The notes beneath the pieces were generated by a model, which did not search any database, was not told the origin of the DNA, and was given only the letters and a program-made list of their open reading frames with translations. From Gibbula magus (taxonomy: Eukaryota > Mollusca > Gastropoda > Trochida > Trochidae): a stretch of DNA of 64,000 bases. A program made the position numbers and the translations under genes. Positions within the stretch are counted from its first letter, which is position 1. Every line of letters starts with the position of its first letter. The stretch is from positions 36,742,656 through 36,806,655 of the forward strand of contig OW388291.1 of assembly GCA_936450465.1 (NCBI GenBank), read 5' to 3'. This document shows, piece after piece, positions 36,759-47,031 of the stretch.

Positions 36759-37644
36759 AGTATTATTAAGTGTATAATAAAGTCATAAGATGACCATGAT
36801 TGAGGAGACCATGTGTATAGTATTATCTTAAAATAAACATCAAATAGAAGTATTTGTATTACTTTTGAAATATATATCAAATTCAATTTTTGACATTTAC
36901 CATTAAATGATGACATATAAATTCCTTTAGTTTACTCAATGAGATATAAAATCAATAAATGTCAAATAATCTCTTTGTATTTAACGTGTTTGGTTTCAAG
37001 AATGAAACTGTAAATTTCACTTTCAAGTTTGAAATTGCAACCGACGAAGTTCTGACGTCCAGACACATTTTAATCGAAATAACGAAAAAAGAATGGAAAA
37101 TATTAATGTAACATACAAAACCTATAGAACCTATATAACATTAAAGGATATATGTTTTGAAAGTTTCACTCAATTTGACACAGACTGAATAAGAAAACAG
37201 TCTTCGAATTACATATCGGTATATCATGTTTCTTCTAAATCTAAAACTCGCCCGTATATTCATGTGTTTTTGAAACCCGTTGAGCGTCAATGATTCATCA
37301 AAACGCACATGGCATGGTCCTGTCTTGTATATAGTCATTGTATTATCGATGCATATTTTATTTAATCTTTACAATTTGCAAGAATCAGTTAAGAATCCTG
37401 TCTAGCCTTAATGGGAGACGTTTTTGAAGACTATTACCAAATGAGCTATATATCTTCAAGGGAACCACATTAACGTTTATCATACCAAAATCATTCATGT
37501 ACTTTCTTGCAGCTAAAACCAGATGACTAAAAATCAAGAGACAACTCGCACATATGTATTTACATTTCTAACAAAGCTGGAGTAAAGCTCTTGTAAAATC
37601 AAATATTTCCAAATAAGCATTAATTTACTGTGTATTACTTTAAA

Positions 37645-40095
37645 GGTTAGATGAAATGACATATGGTCACATTCGTATTCGTTGAAAAGGGGTTTCAATT
37701 TGACAATTGCTCGATTTTAAATTTCTGAAATCGACCCATAAATTACTTATATACGACTTTTTAAAAAAGTGCCTAATTAAGCCCCGGCGAACAGAATGAA
37801 AGTGGGCGGTGGTGGTCGCTGAAGCGTATATCGTGTTGTGACGTACGTAGAGGAGCCTCATCATGGCCGCTAATCATAATTTAACGCGTTTTCCCCACTT
37901 TTAAACTGCTCATATAAGACAGAAAATTTCATCAAAACAACCCCAATTTTCGATAAACGGATTACTTAACTATTCAACTACCGATTTCATATGGTTACAA
38001 CAACTGGGGCGTGCTTCATTAGAGTGCATTCTGCGCTTTTGTATAGTATGTTTGTAGCAATTAATCGCGGAACTAGAAGGGAAGGTATGACAGTTCAAGT
38101 GACACTGAAACAAGGGAAGAAGACTATCGCGGATATCGGGTGAAGAGAGATTAAGTAGCATCAATTGATCAAATTATGTTGAATAATCGGCATGTTAATT
38201 TTGTTTTGTATGTAGTAATAAATAAATATATACGGTAGGTATATTTTCATATACACTGAACGATTGACTGTTCAAACAAGCGAGACAACATTGCAGATTT
38301 ATAAATAACGTTGTGTATTTAATATAAAAGATTACTGTATTTTAAGTTTGTCAATTAAAATATTCTATATATGATGTAATGCAATGTTTACCAACCCCTT
38401 TCACTTATTTTTTGAAATAAATATTGTTTAAACCACTTCACTTTCATGAATAAATAAATGAACTGGATTGGTCAACAAACTCAATGAAATTTACATGAAG
38501 ATTGCTCTGTTGTACACGCTAAACATATACATTATGATTACACAGATTGATATAGACAACGAACATTATCGAATAAAAGAATTATGTTACCAGAAGCATT
38601 TTAATGCACATCTCGTTAATGATAACGAAATGGTTTAATTAATAGTCTGATTGCTTTTATGTGTCACTTCTGCACACCAACACACAATTCTCAGTTTAGT
38701 GGATCATATAGATGTTTCTTCCAGATCAAAGTGGAGTAGTGTTGTTACAGCAAATTAGTTAACGCAATTAAGAAGCTGAGTATGTGAGAAGGAAGGAGTG
38801 TAATTATGTTTGTACAGATAACAAGTTTACTGGACTGATTCAATTATATAACAAAAGGCAAGTCGGTGACCAGCATGTCATACATGTTTATTGTCAAACG
38901 TCCTCTCTTGGTGACACAAAGGAAATACGAAATAAACATTAACGCGACATTCAGTCTAGATGTTGTCAGCCAATGAAATTATTTTTAGTGTAAACTCGTC
39001 ATAACTATTTGGTTTTCTATCTTGCCATTTGCAAAAAGACTTTTGCGAAAGAGGGTTATTATTTGACCATCTCCTGTTTCCAAGTACAGTCATTGATGGA
39101 ATTATAGGTTTACATTTTGTGTCTAATGTGCATTTGGATATTCATATTGTCCTTTTGGATACGTTTATAAGGTAAGTTTCTTACATTAATTGACACTCTT
39201 TTTGTCAATAATATTTGATTAACCACACATTTTATTGAAAACATTATCTTATTATCGATTAGATTCTGAATGTTTTAATGTGTAATAAGTGATAACTAAA
39301 TCGTAAAATGTAACATTGGGATGCGATGTTTTCGTAGGTGGATTCGTAGACGTATTATTATCGTTGCTAATGAACTTCTTTTGATGTTTTAAAATATGTG
39401 GTGAGTTACTTTGTTGTAATGTACAGTTAGTAAATTAGGTTGTCGGTTGATTAACGACGTTAAAAAACGCTTATCTCACGTTTGTTGTTTTATTTTAAAC
39501 ACAAACATTCTCTAACAAAAAATAACAACAACACCGACTATCTGATTTCGTTGTCTCAACTATACTTCGTTCATATTATCATATCTTGGTTTCATTTTGT
39601 CATCAAGAAGTATATCATTAGCATTGATTTATCTTATGTCTACGAACGTCTATGAATCCACAGTCTATCACTAGTTATATCAATTATATTTGATATATAT
39701 AACGATATTTTGGTACATTTGTAAAGTGAAACTTGATAACTAACATTACTCGAACAGTTTACAGCAGAACAGCGATGTGGCGTTATTGCAAAGCGTAGAT
39801 ATAACAGATTTACTGACCGATTCCCAGTGATTGCCATTGTAAATAGTAAGCGAATGTTTACACCCCGTCCCTTCACGTACGTCACTTCCGGTATCTTCCA
39901 ACTCTCTAAGCCCCGCCCAATTTTTGGTTTGTTGGTCACGGGTGAAAAGCAGACGATGTTTGTCGGTGTTTTTAAGTCGCTCTAGTTAATATAGGAACAA
40001 CATATGGCTTTTTTTGGGTCTCGTTTTTCACAAAATAGTCTAATGAACCAATTTCAGTTAAGAATTCAATAGAAAATAATTCATTTCGGCCTTCC
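37645..40095. mobile_element. 2.45-kb non-autonomous TTAA-flanked DNA transposon
   Basis: Flanked by TTTAAA at 37639-37644 and 40096-40101. Copy 1 has this site once (within ATTACTTTAAATATGATG near 35850-35865). The left end starts GGTTAGATGAAATGACAT and the right end, reverse complemented, starts GGAAGGCCGAAATGAATT, sharing GG and GAAATGA in the same positions. Both subterminal regions carry a GGGCGG and a GTGACGTACGT facing inward (37803/37838 on the left, about 39872-39910 on the right). TTAA targets are used by piggyBac and Kolobok. The degenerate inverted ends and lack of a CCC terminus fit Kolobok better. No transposase frame is visible, and the interior is AT-rich. Confidence 0.85.
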
Positions 40096-40196
40096 TTTAA
40101 ATATGATGCATGTGATTGGATGTAAGCATTGCATTTAATACATCAACAGAAAATAAATGCAATGAAATGTACTTTGATACCGACTGCTTGAGAAAA

Positions 40197-40348
40197 TTAA
40201 TTCTTCTCTGTTGCAACCTTCAAAGCAAGAAGACTGTCAAGTACTGATGTGATGTGTTGATCAGTTTCCCCTCACCTCATTTCAATCTCAATGAGCATGG
40301 GCAAATTTCCTATTTCAGGAACCAAATGACTCATCCCTGCGAAAATGA
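40197..40348 (+). repeat. Dispersed repeat R1, copy c (in duplication copy 2)
   Basis: Same core blocks as copy b at 35955-36103, with a few substitutions and small indels. Confidence 0.8.
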
Positions 40349-40788
40349 TTTTTTAAATTTTTTAAAACGTCGTGCTGAAGTGTGATTTGAAACAATTTTT
40401 CATATTCAAGAAAGGAAAAGCATAATATATGTCCAAATATTAATTCATATTTGGCAAAAAATGATTGGTAAAATGCAGATATTATAAATCCTATTTGCAC
40501 TAGGTCATATCTTAAATTCTATATCATGTTTGAGGTCTTGTAAAAATAGGATAAAGTCATAAGATGACCATGATTGAGGAGACCATGTGTACAGTATTAT
40601 CATAAAATAAACATCAAATAGAAATATTTGTATTTGAAATATATATCAAATTACATTTTTGACATTTACCATCAAATGATGACATATAAATTCCTTTAGT
40701 TTACTCAATGAGATATAAAATCAATAAATGTCAAATAATCTCTTTGTATTTAACGTGTTTGGTTTCAAGAATGAAACTGTAAATTTCA

Positions 40789-42029
40789 TTATATATTATA
40801 TTTATGTTCACGAATACTAAACAATTAGCCATATTATTTTACTTACGGGATGTATGATGAAGAATACAATTTAAGGCTTGGTATTTTATTTTTAAAATAC
40901 TGTACGTATGTCATGTCTCTTGAAGAGACATTTTATTACAATTTGATAGTTAATCCCGTAAAATGTAAAATGTAAATATTACAATAGTAACGTGTGTACC
41001 TTTCAATCACATCTTATTTTATTTAAATATTCTCTTTATCAATGCGCTTCATTTCTTTCCTTGACAAATGATTTAGAAGGACAGCATCGGTATCAACGAT
41101 TCGATAACTACTTTTCTCAACAGACATGAGGCGGCTTCCATTTGTAATTACTTTTCAAATGTCAAATCACTTCGATCTGTCGCCCAGACAAATTTCATCT
41201 TTCGAAAAGTAAAAAACTAAACACAATCCAAAAACTCATATTACTCAGACTTCTCCAATCAAATCTCCCAATATTATTCCTCAACTATGGTTTTCAATAG
41301 TCGGACAACCATTTGATTTTCATCCTCCGTCACCCGTCCGTTTCCTATTTTCGGCGTTTACCCGAGAACTGCAATAGATACGAACCTTTTGTAAGTGTTT
41401 TGCATTTTGGAGATCACAGTTTGAAAATTGGTCCTTAACCAATATCGATATCATTGCAGGAATTGTGATATTTTAAATACCATTTGGTTGACCGATTGTC
41501 ATAGTTTGTCAATTTGATTCCATGCACTGATACAAGATACAGGTTGTTGTTTTATCAGATTCAGTGTATGGGATTGTTTTTTCATCTGACGTCAACTGTT
41601 GAAGCAGATCAGAAGTCCGTACGATGTGTAGGTTCTTATGCATCACTTAACGCATCTTCAAAGCACTGCCTCTGGCTGTAAAGAAAACTTCTGATCTTGT
41701 GACTTTCAAATGATTCAAATGTAGTTGCAACATTGTACTACATGTAACTTTTTGCATATAGACTTGTGTTATAAAACTGTGTTTGTGTCATTAAACTGGA
41801 TCAGTTTGCCCACACAAATATAGATTTATTAAATGTCACGTGTAATGCATTGTTCTAAAGTATGACAGATTATCGTATTACCTCTACGTACATTATATAT
41901 CGGAATCAATTGAGCATACAATCGAGAAAATATACACTTGAATGTGATTATTGAGACGATTGTAATTAACCCATTAAGCAATGCTGCAATCAGCACGGCG
42001 ATCCGCGGAGCGCCTTAGACATTGATTAC
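40789..42029. other. Non-coding stretch with one arm of an inverted repeat pair
   Basis: AT-rich; no gene. Contains 41589-41676, whose reverse complement resembles 46948-47031 (listed separately). Confidence 0.5.
41589..41676 (+). repeat. Dispersed repeat, inverted relative to 46948-47031
   Basis: CTTCAAAGCACTGCCTCTGGC at 41656-41676 is a perfect 21-base match to the reverse complement of 46948-46968. It is preceded in both by CACTTAAC and, further out, by CAACTGTTGA. The two places are 5.3 kb apart in opposite orientation. This could be an old transposed copy or the ends of a larger inverted structure. Confidence 0.7.
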
Positions 42030-42032
42030 TTA

Positions 42033-43724
42033 AGGCCCCTTTACACAGAGCCGCGTCCTTCGTACGATCATTGAGCGACCAAAAAAATGGTCAGGACGCT
42101 CAATGGTCGGCTGATTTCACGAAATCCCGTTTCTGTGTAAATGCTCCTGCGATCTTCGTGCGTCCTTTGTACGACCTAAAATGCAAATAACGGTAATTTC
42201 CATGACGACCTTTGAACGACCTGCACGTTTACGGAGCCTTCACGCTGCCTTCGCTCGGCGTTCACTGTGCAACCCTAACAACACTTCAGCATCAAGGGCG
42301 ATCCCCGTACAACCCGTCAGCCACCTCTGTGCCTCCTCTGTGCTTCCGCTGTGCCTTCGCTGTGCCTCCATTCACGACTATGGCGACAGTTGGCCGACCA
42401 CGCAGCAACACTTCTGCCTCCTCTGCGATACCTGAACAATGCTTCAGTGATCCCTGGGAGCATTCGACAACCTGGATAGACTAGGGTCTATAATAAGCTG
42501 CATTAGTCTCAATTGTTTCTGTCCCATTCCAAAAGTCAAAAACAATCAACCAATCAGCTTGTGTAGCTGCAATGAATAAAAATAAAAATGTTTTTTTTGC
42601 AGAAGAATATGATAAAAAAAACAACTAAAGAAGTACATATACAAAAATACATGAAATTATTAAATCCACTGGTAAACATACGAATGAAACAGGGCTTCAT
42701 CATTCAAATGGGTAACATTTAAGTGTATGAAACATTATCTTTCATACTTCTGAAAATCATACCTTGTAAAAACTAGTCTCTTTGTAAATCTTCTTAACGG
42801 GAAGATAAAACGTAAAAAGAGAGTAAAAAGGGGATTTTTGGCTTGTTTGACGATGTCCTATTTTCGGTATTTCTTAATTTGTAAAAATAATTACCCAAAA
42901 TGCTGGGGGAAAAAGCTATTCCAACACCCGTATGTGTTTGAATAAAGATTATGATAAAAGTATCAAACCCGAATGAATGAAATGCGTACTTCTTTACAAA
43001 ACTTGTTATTATCAAAGACATTTCAATTTGACTCTATCCGACAGCAGCATTCCGTTCTTATAGTTAAATATGTGATTGCGTTTCTTTACAAGTGAGTTTA
43101 TACATCTTTATTTGCTTGACTTTTCTGTTTTCTTGCTCCTTTTTGGTGCCATAGTCTTATCAAAGATTTGCCAACAGAAACAAAGAAACATGTGAGAATC
43201 GATCATCTATTTTTTGGAGAATTTACGAGGACGCTCACAGAAGGCTGAGTGAATGCAGAAAGAAGGCACAACACTCGTCATGGTCGCACAAAGGTTGTCA
43301 TGGTCGCTGCATGAAGGCAGAACGGTCGTGATATAAACGGCTCTGTTTGCACAGAGGACGCAGTAGGAAGGCACAAGGGAGGCAGAGGCATCGCCCAACG
43401 TTAGCGAATTTCTTACATGGCGATCATTGAGCGTCCTTTGCGACCTTAGAACGTCCATTGTACGACCTGTCTGCGTCATTGGAGCAACCCTTGAGCGACC
43501 AGAATCGTCGGCGACCCCTCTGCGGAAGTTTTGAGCATGTTAAAAATTTGTTGGCGTCCTCCGCGTTCTTGGCGATCAATCGCGATGTCTCGAACATCCC
43601 TTGTGCCACCTCCTCACGACCTTAGCAACCATTCTGCCTCCTTTGACCGTCCAACGGCGATCTGTTATGTTTTTTGGTCGCACAGAGGACGCACAACGGT
43701 CTTTATGTCTGTGTAAAGGGGCCT
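42033..43724. mobile_element. 1692-bp PIF/Harbinger-like non-autonomous transposon
   Basis: Perfect 17-bp terminal inverted repeats, AGGCCCCTTTACACAGA (42033-42049) and its reverse complement (43708-43724). They are flanked by TTA at 42030-42032 and 43725-43727, the 3-bp target duplication of PIF/Harbinger. The inversion continues imperfectly (GCGTCC ... GCGACCAAAAAA on both sides). Both ends, about 450-500 bp each, are GC-rich and packed with GCGACC / GTACGACC / GCGTCCT motifs, including GATCATTGAGCG at both ends. The centre (about 42500-43200) is AT-rich. Short frames in the GC-rich ends have no Harbinger DDE or Myb-like signature, so it depends on proteins supplied elsewhere. Confidence 0.9.
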
Positions 43725-43727
43725 TTA

Positions 43728-44600
43728 ATGATGATTATCACTATGCATTTATGAGGTGTGTTAAATCGCCAAAATGCAATTGTCATGTGCGGAATTACCT
43801 AGTTGGTTATCTAAACTTTGATATTTGGAAAATATAAGTTGTGTTATTGAATGTTTGTTTGAGAAATTAACGATCAAAATTTTTCGAAATCATGTTGAAT
43901 TATGACTATCGTCGATAATGAGATTCCTTTTGAGACGTCACAGCAGGAATTGCTTCAGGGGCCATCCCCCAATGAAATTTAAAATCTAGGAATTGCCAAT
44001 TGAAATCCCATTTTAATGAATCCGAATGTGAACATTCGGCATGACATCTGACCTTTAACATCAATACAATTTCTATAATATATACTGTATATAAAAGGTT
44101 AGTTTCAAATCTAAAGTGCAATGTCTTGCACTTTGGCATAATTGAACAAGGAATTAAAATACTAAAGAATTAAAACCTTGAAAATAAAAAAAAAATTCTT
44201 ATTTTACTTTTTGTATTATAATTGGTATAATTTGAAATTTGAAAATTAAACATGACACGAATATTAAATCAAGACAATAAATTACATACAGTTGATTATT
44301 TTGTTCACTAATCTGAAATGTTATGAAGGATTACAAAACCTTTTGTCACCCTATTCAATCTGGAAACTTAAAAAATAAATTGGACAATATGTGTTTATCA
44401 TACAAACAGTTGGACTTGCTTCGCAGTCCCTTGTGCTCGTGCTGCTTTGTTCTTCTGGAAGTCAATTGGCCACTAAAATTACAATGTAAACTTGTATTGT
44501 ATGCAAGGTCGATAGAGTGTCAAAAATGAGAATTTGATGATTAGAATAAACGTTTTGAAATCACATTGTTTTCTTTACGTTAAACTTGCTTTTTGTTATC
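43728..44600. other. Non-coding stretch, nothing recognised
   Basis: AT-rich with an A-rich run near 44185. The short frames are unrecognised. Confidence 0.5.
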
Positions 44601-44605
44601 TTTTT

Positions 44606-44690
44606 AAATATGTTTTCGAATCCGCAACTGTGAAATTGATATTTGAACATGAAACAGATGCCAATGTTTACATTGACATTCATATCTCGT
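44606..44690 (+). repeat. Dispersed repeat R3, copy a
   Basis: ATATGTTTTCGAATC, then CAACTGTGAAATTG, then ATTTGAACATG closely match 52439-52500 in the same order and orientation. Upstream, both have a TTTTTTGTT stretch. Copies diverge beyond about 80 bp. Confidence 0.7.
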
Positions 44691-46465
44691 TTGTCCAATA
44701 TACATTTCAATAACACATTTTCAAACGGAAGGTTATGTTACAATGTTGTTGTGAATGTTTAGCTTACTTTTCTGACCTCACACAGATTTAAATCTCATTT
44801 ATGTACAGTAAAATGCGAACATATCAGAGCCTGTAAAATATTGTCCAATGCTAACATGAATGTTTTAAACTGCTCTAAACTTCCCAGAAATACGTTGTAT
44901 AGGTCTACTACAATGAAATTTCATTCATAAAAATTGACAGGATTGGTATCATTCTTTTAAATACTGGGCACACAAAGGTAGAATCAAATGGAATTGGATT
45001 ACAATCTTTGTATTGAGTTTATTTTTTATCAAATAAAACAAATTTATCTGCATTTAAGTTAGCTTTACAGCCAAAAGTAAATGTCTGCATGCATTGCCGC
45101 CTATACAGCGTACAAATGAAAACAAATATCAAAAGGGAGACTGAGTATAAACTTTAAGCTATAATTCGATAACATCAAATATAATATTTCTTCAAACTGT
45201 TATAGCCTTGTCATTGAGTTGGATGCAGTTTAAATGGAAGTCACTTGATTCCTTTGTTAAATGGCAATCCTTCAGACACCATGGAAGTCGTTGTCACGAA
45301 TCTAACAATAAAAGTTCATTTGAAATATGATTTGTTTCAATACTAATTACAAATTAATGTTATGTTAAGATTATATATAATCTTTATAACGGCCAGGATA
45401 TGGTATTTAATACAGCTTTATATTACGTCTAGACTAGCTTCAGTTCAGACATTATGAATCAATGATACAAAGACGAGACATTATTAAGACCATATATATT
45501 TCAAAGAACATCAATAAAAGTGTTGTGCAAATGAAATTACTACCGTTGAACAAATCCTTTTGAGGTTGTCATTTATAAATAAATGCAATCGTATTTTATT
45601 CTTTCTTGATAATATTCCAAATAGCTTTCATGGTTTCTGACTTTTAAGTCTACCTCTCGCAATGAAGAGTTCTACAAACTTGTAGTTATATACTTCGCAC
45701 TTTCTGTATGTATAACCCAAATACCATCCTTACATTAGTTCAATAGCATATTTTGCTTATTTTTCAATCTATACATATCCTCCATTACGGTTCCAATGTT
45801 TTCATGAGTAGCTTTTTTCAACTGTCAGTTGACAATTTTCAAATAATTTGAAAAAGGAAAAACAATTTCCTAAACAAAATTGGCCGTCAACGTTCAGTCG
45901 GGACTTCAGTCTATACACCAGCATGTCGATTGTTATAATTATAAAGTAAAGTTTAGGTTTAGGTAATACTTGATGTAATGGCTTGACAATGGAATATCCA
46001 TACATGATAATAAACGAGTTTACATGTGAACATGTTTTATATAAATGTTTTCCCACGGGGATGATGTTTGTATTATTCGCCAACAGATATCACGATATGT
46101 CATCGCAACAACAGTACTGACACTGCTATAATGTTTCTGTCTCATTACAACCGATCGATTTTAATTGGAATTAAATCAACAATTATAAATGAGTCAGCCG
46201 CAAATTCTTGAATTAAAAGGGTCATTGTACAATAAAGATAATACTTCATAAGAGCATTTATATTGTTAATGAGAAAGAAGATTAAACAATTTTATCTCGA
46301 AATAAGTATTATTGATTATTAAATGTTACTTTTAAGATTCCATATTTTGGTCTGTGGAATAACAAGGCTTTGATGACCATTTTAACATCTAATATATTCA
46401 TTATCAAAATCTGATATCAACCCTCCTTTTCATGTTCCACATCAAAGATTCCTTTCTCAATCCAA
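44691..46465. other. Non-coding stretch, nothing recognised
   Basis: AT-rich, no gene-like frame. The 93-codon minus-strand frame at 45802-46083 has no motif and AT-driven composition. Confidence 0.5.
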
Positions 46466-46469
46466 ACCT

Positions 46470-46635
46470 CATTTCTCAGAGCTGAGTCATTTTATCCATT
46501 CAACGAATCTGTGAGATGAAATTGGCCCAAATTCTTTTAGATTGAAATTAGAGGAGAAAACCCCTGCCCAAAGAGACATCAGTGCTTGACAATTCCCTTT
46601 TCTTTCATTCTGCAACAGAGAGGGATTCATCATCT
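46470..46635 (-). repeat. Dispersed repeat R1, copy d (reverse orientation)
   Basis: Read on the minus strand: CTCTGTTGCAGAATGAAAGA, GGGAATTGTCAAGCACTGAT, GTCTCTTTGGGCAG, AATTTCAATCT, TTTGGGCCAATTTC, AAAATGACTCAG. It matches copies a-c in order. TCTCTGTTGCAG resembles a splice acceptor, but no frame continues from it across the copies. Confidence 0.75.
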
Positions 46636-46947
46636 CATGCAATGCACATCAACAGATTTAAATTAAAGAATTGATTTTAATATTGATTTTTCGTAATGCT
46701 ATTCACAATTACAAAACATAAAAAGGATCAACTAAAGCCAATAGTGACTACACATCAAACAACTGTTGTTATGATTACAATCAAAGACTTGGAACTACTG
46801 TGTCAACAAAAAACTTTTTTTAATTTTTTCAATTCAGCATTACGTTTTTTGTAGAAACATAATTTAAATTTGCAGTTAATGTTTGGATCAAAGATCACAC
46901 TGACCGTGTCAGCATATGCTAATCATGATCAATGACACAGGGACATT

Positions 46948-47031
46948 GCCAGAGGCAGTGCTTTGAAGTTTTGTTAAGTGTTCGATGGAATAAAAATCTT
47001 TACAATGACGTATCATGTACGTCAACAGTTG
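46948..47031 (-). repeat. Dispersed repeat, inverted partner of 41589-41676
   Basis: Holds the reverse complement of the 21-base block at 41656-41676, the CACTTAAC block and the CAACTGTTGA block. It lies just beyond R1 copy d and in the same orientation, so it may be part of the same larger family. Confidence 0.7.

Larger units (their letters stand above)
36309..36777. mobile_element. 469-bp TA-flanked MITE with internal hairpins
   Basis: Present in duplication copy 1 and absent at the matching place in copy 2 (40560-40561). The ends read TTATTATAC ... GTATAATAA, a perfect 9-bp inversion that includes a TA on each side (36307-36308 and 36778-36779). Interior: a 20-bp perfect palindrome at 36415-36434, two GTCACGTG boxes, a start-codon-bearing stretch at 36504, and a large hairpin at 36673-36758. 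No transposase. TA duplication suggests the Tc1/mariner superfamily; the empty site differs by one base from the prediction (TAGGATAAAG against TAGGTTAAAG), so the exact target duplication is not certain. Confidence 0.85.
33618..37019 (+). repeat. Tandem duplication, copy 1 (with LINE and MITE insertions)
   Basis: Copy 1 starts at TGAAATTGCAACCGACGAAG and ends at ...GAAACTGTAAATTTCA. It is collinear and nearly identical by eye with copy 2 at 37030-40788. After removing the LINE with its target duplication (1619 bp) and the MITE with its TA (471 bp), the unit is 1312 bp. The two copies are separated by 10 bp (37020-37029). An 11-bp segment near 35620 is absent from copy 2. Repeat R1 lies inside the unit and so was duplicated with it. 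Confidence 0.95.
37030..40788 (+). repeat. Tandem duplication, copy 2 (with TTAA-element insertion)
   Basis: Collinear with copy 1 from TGAAATTGCAACCGACGAAG to AAATTTCA. It lacks the LINE and the MITE at the matching points and carries instead the 2451-bp element at 37645-40095. Without that insertion and one TTTAAA it is 1302 bp. It shows that the duplicated unit predates all three insertions. Confidence 0.95.

Noticed and set aside
42181..42484. Overlapping 84- and 90-codon frames in the Harbinger-like element
   Set aside because: They lie in GC-rich subterminal repeats and lack Myb-like or DDE signatures. Long frames there follow from the repeated motif composition.
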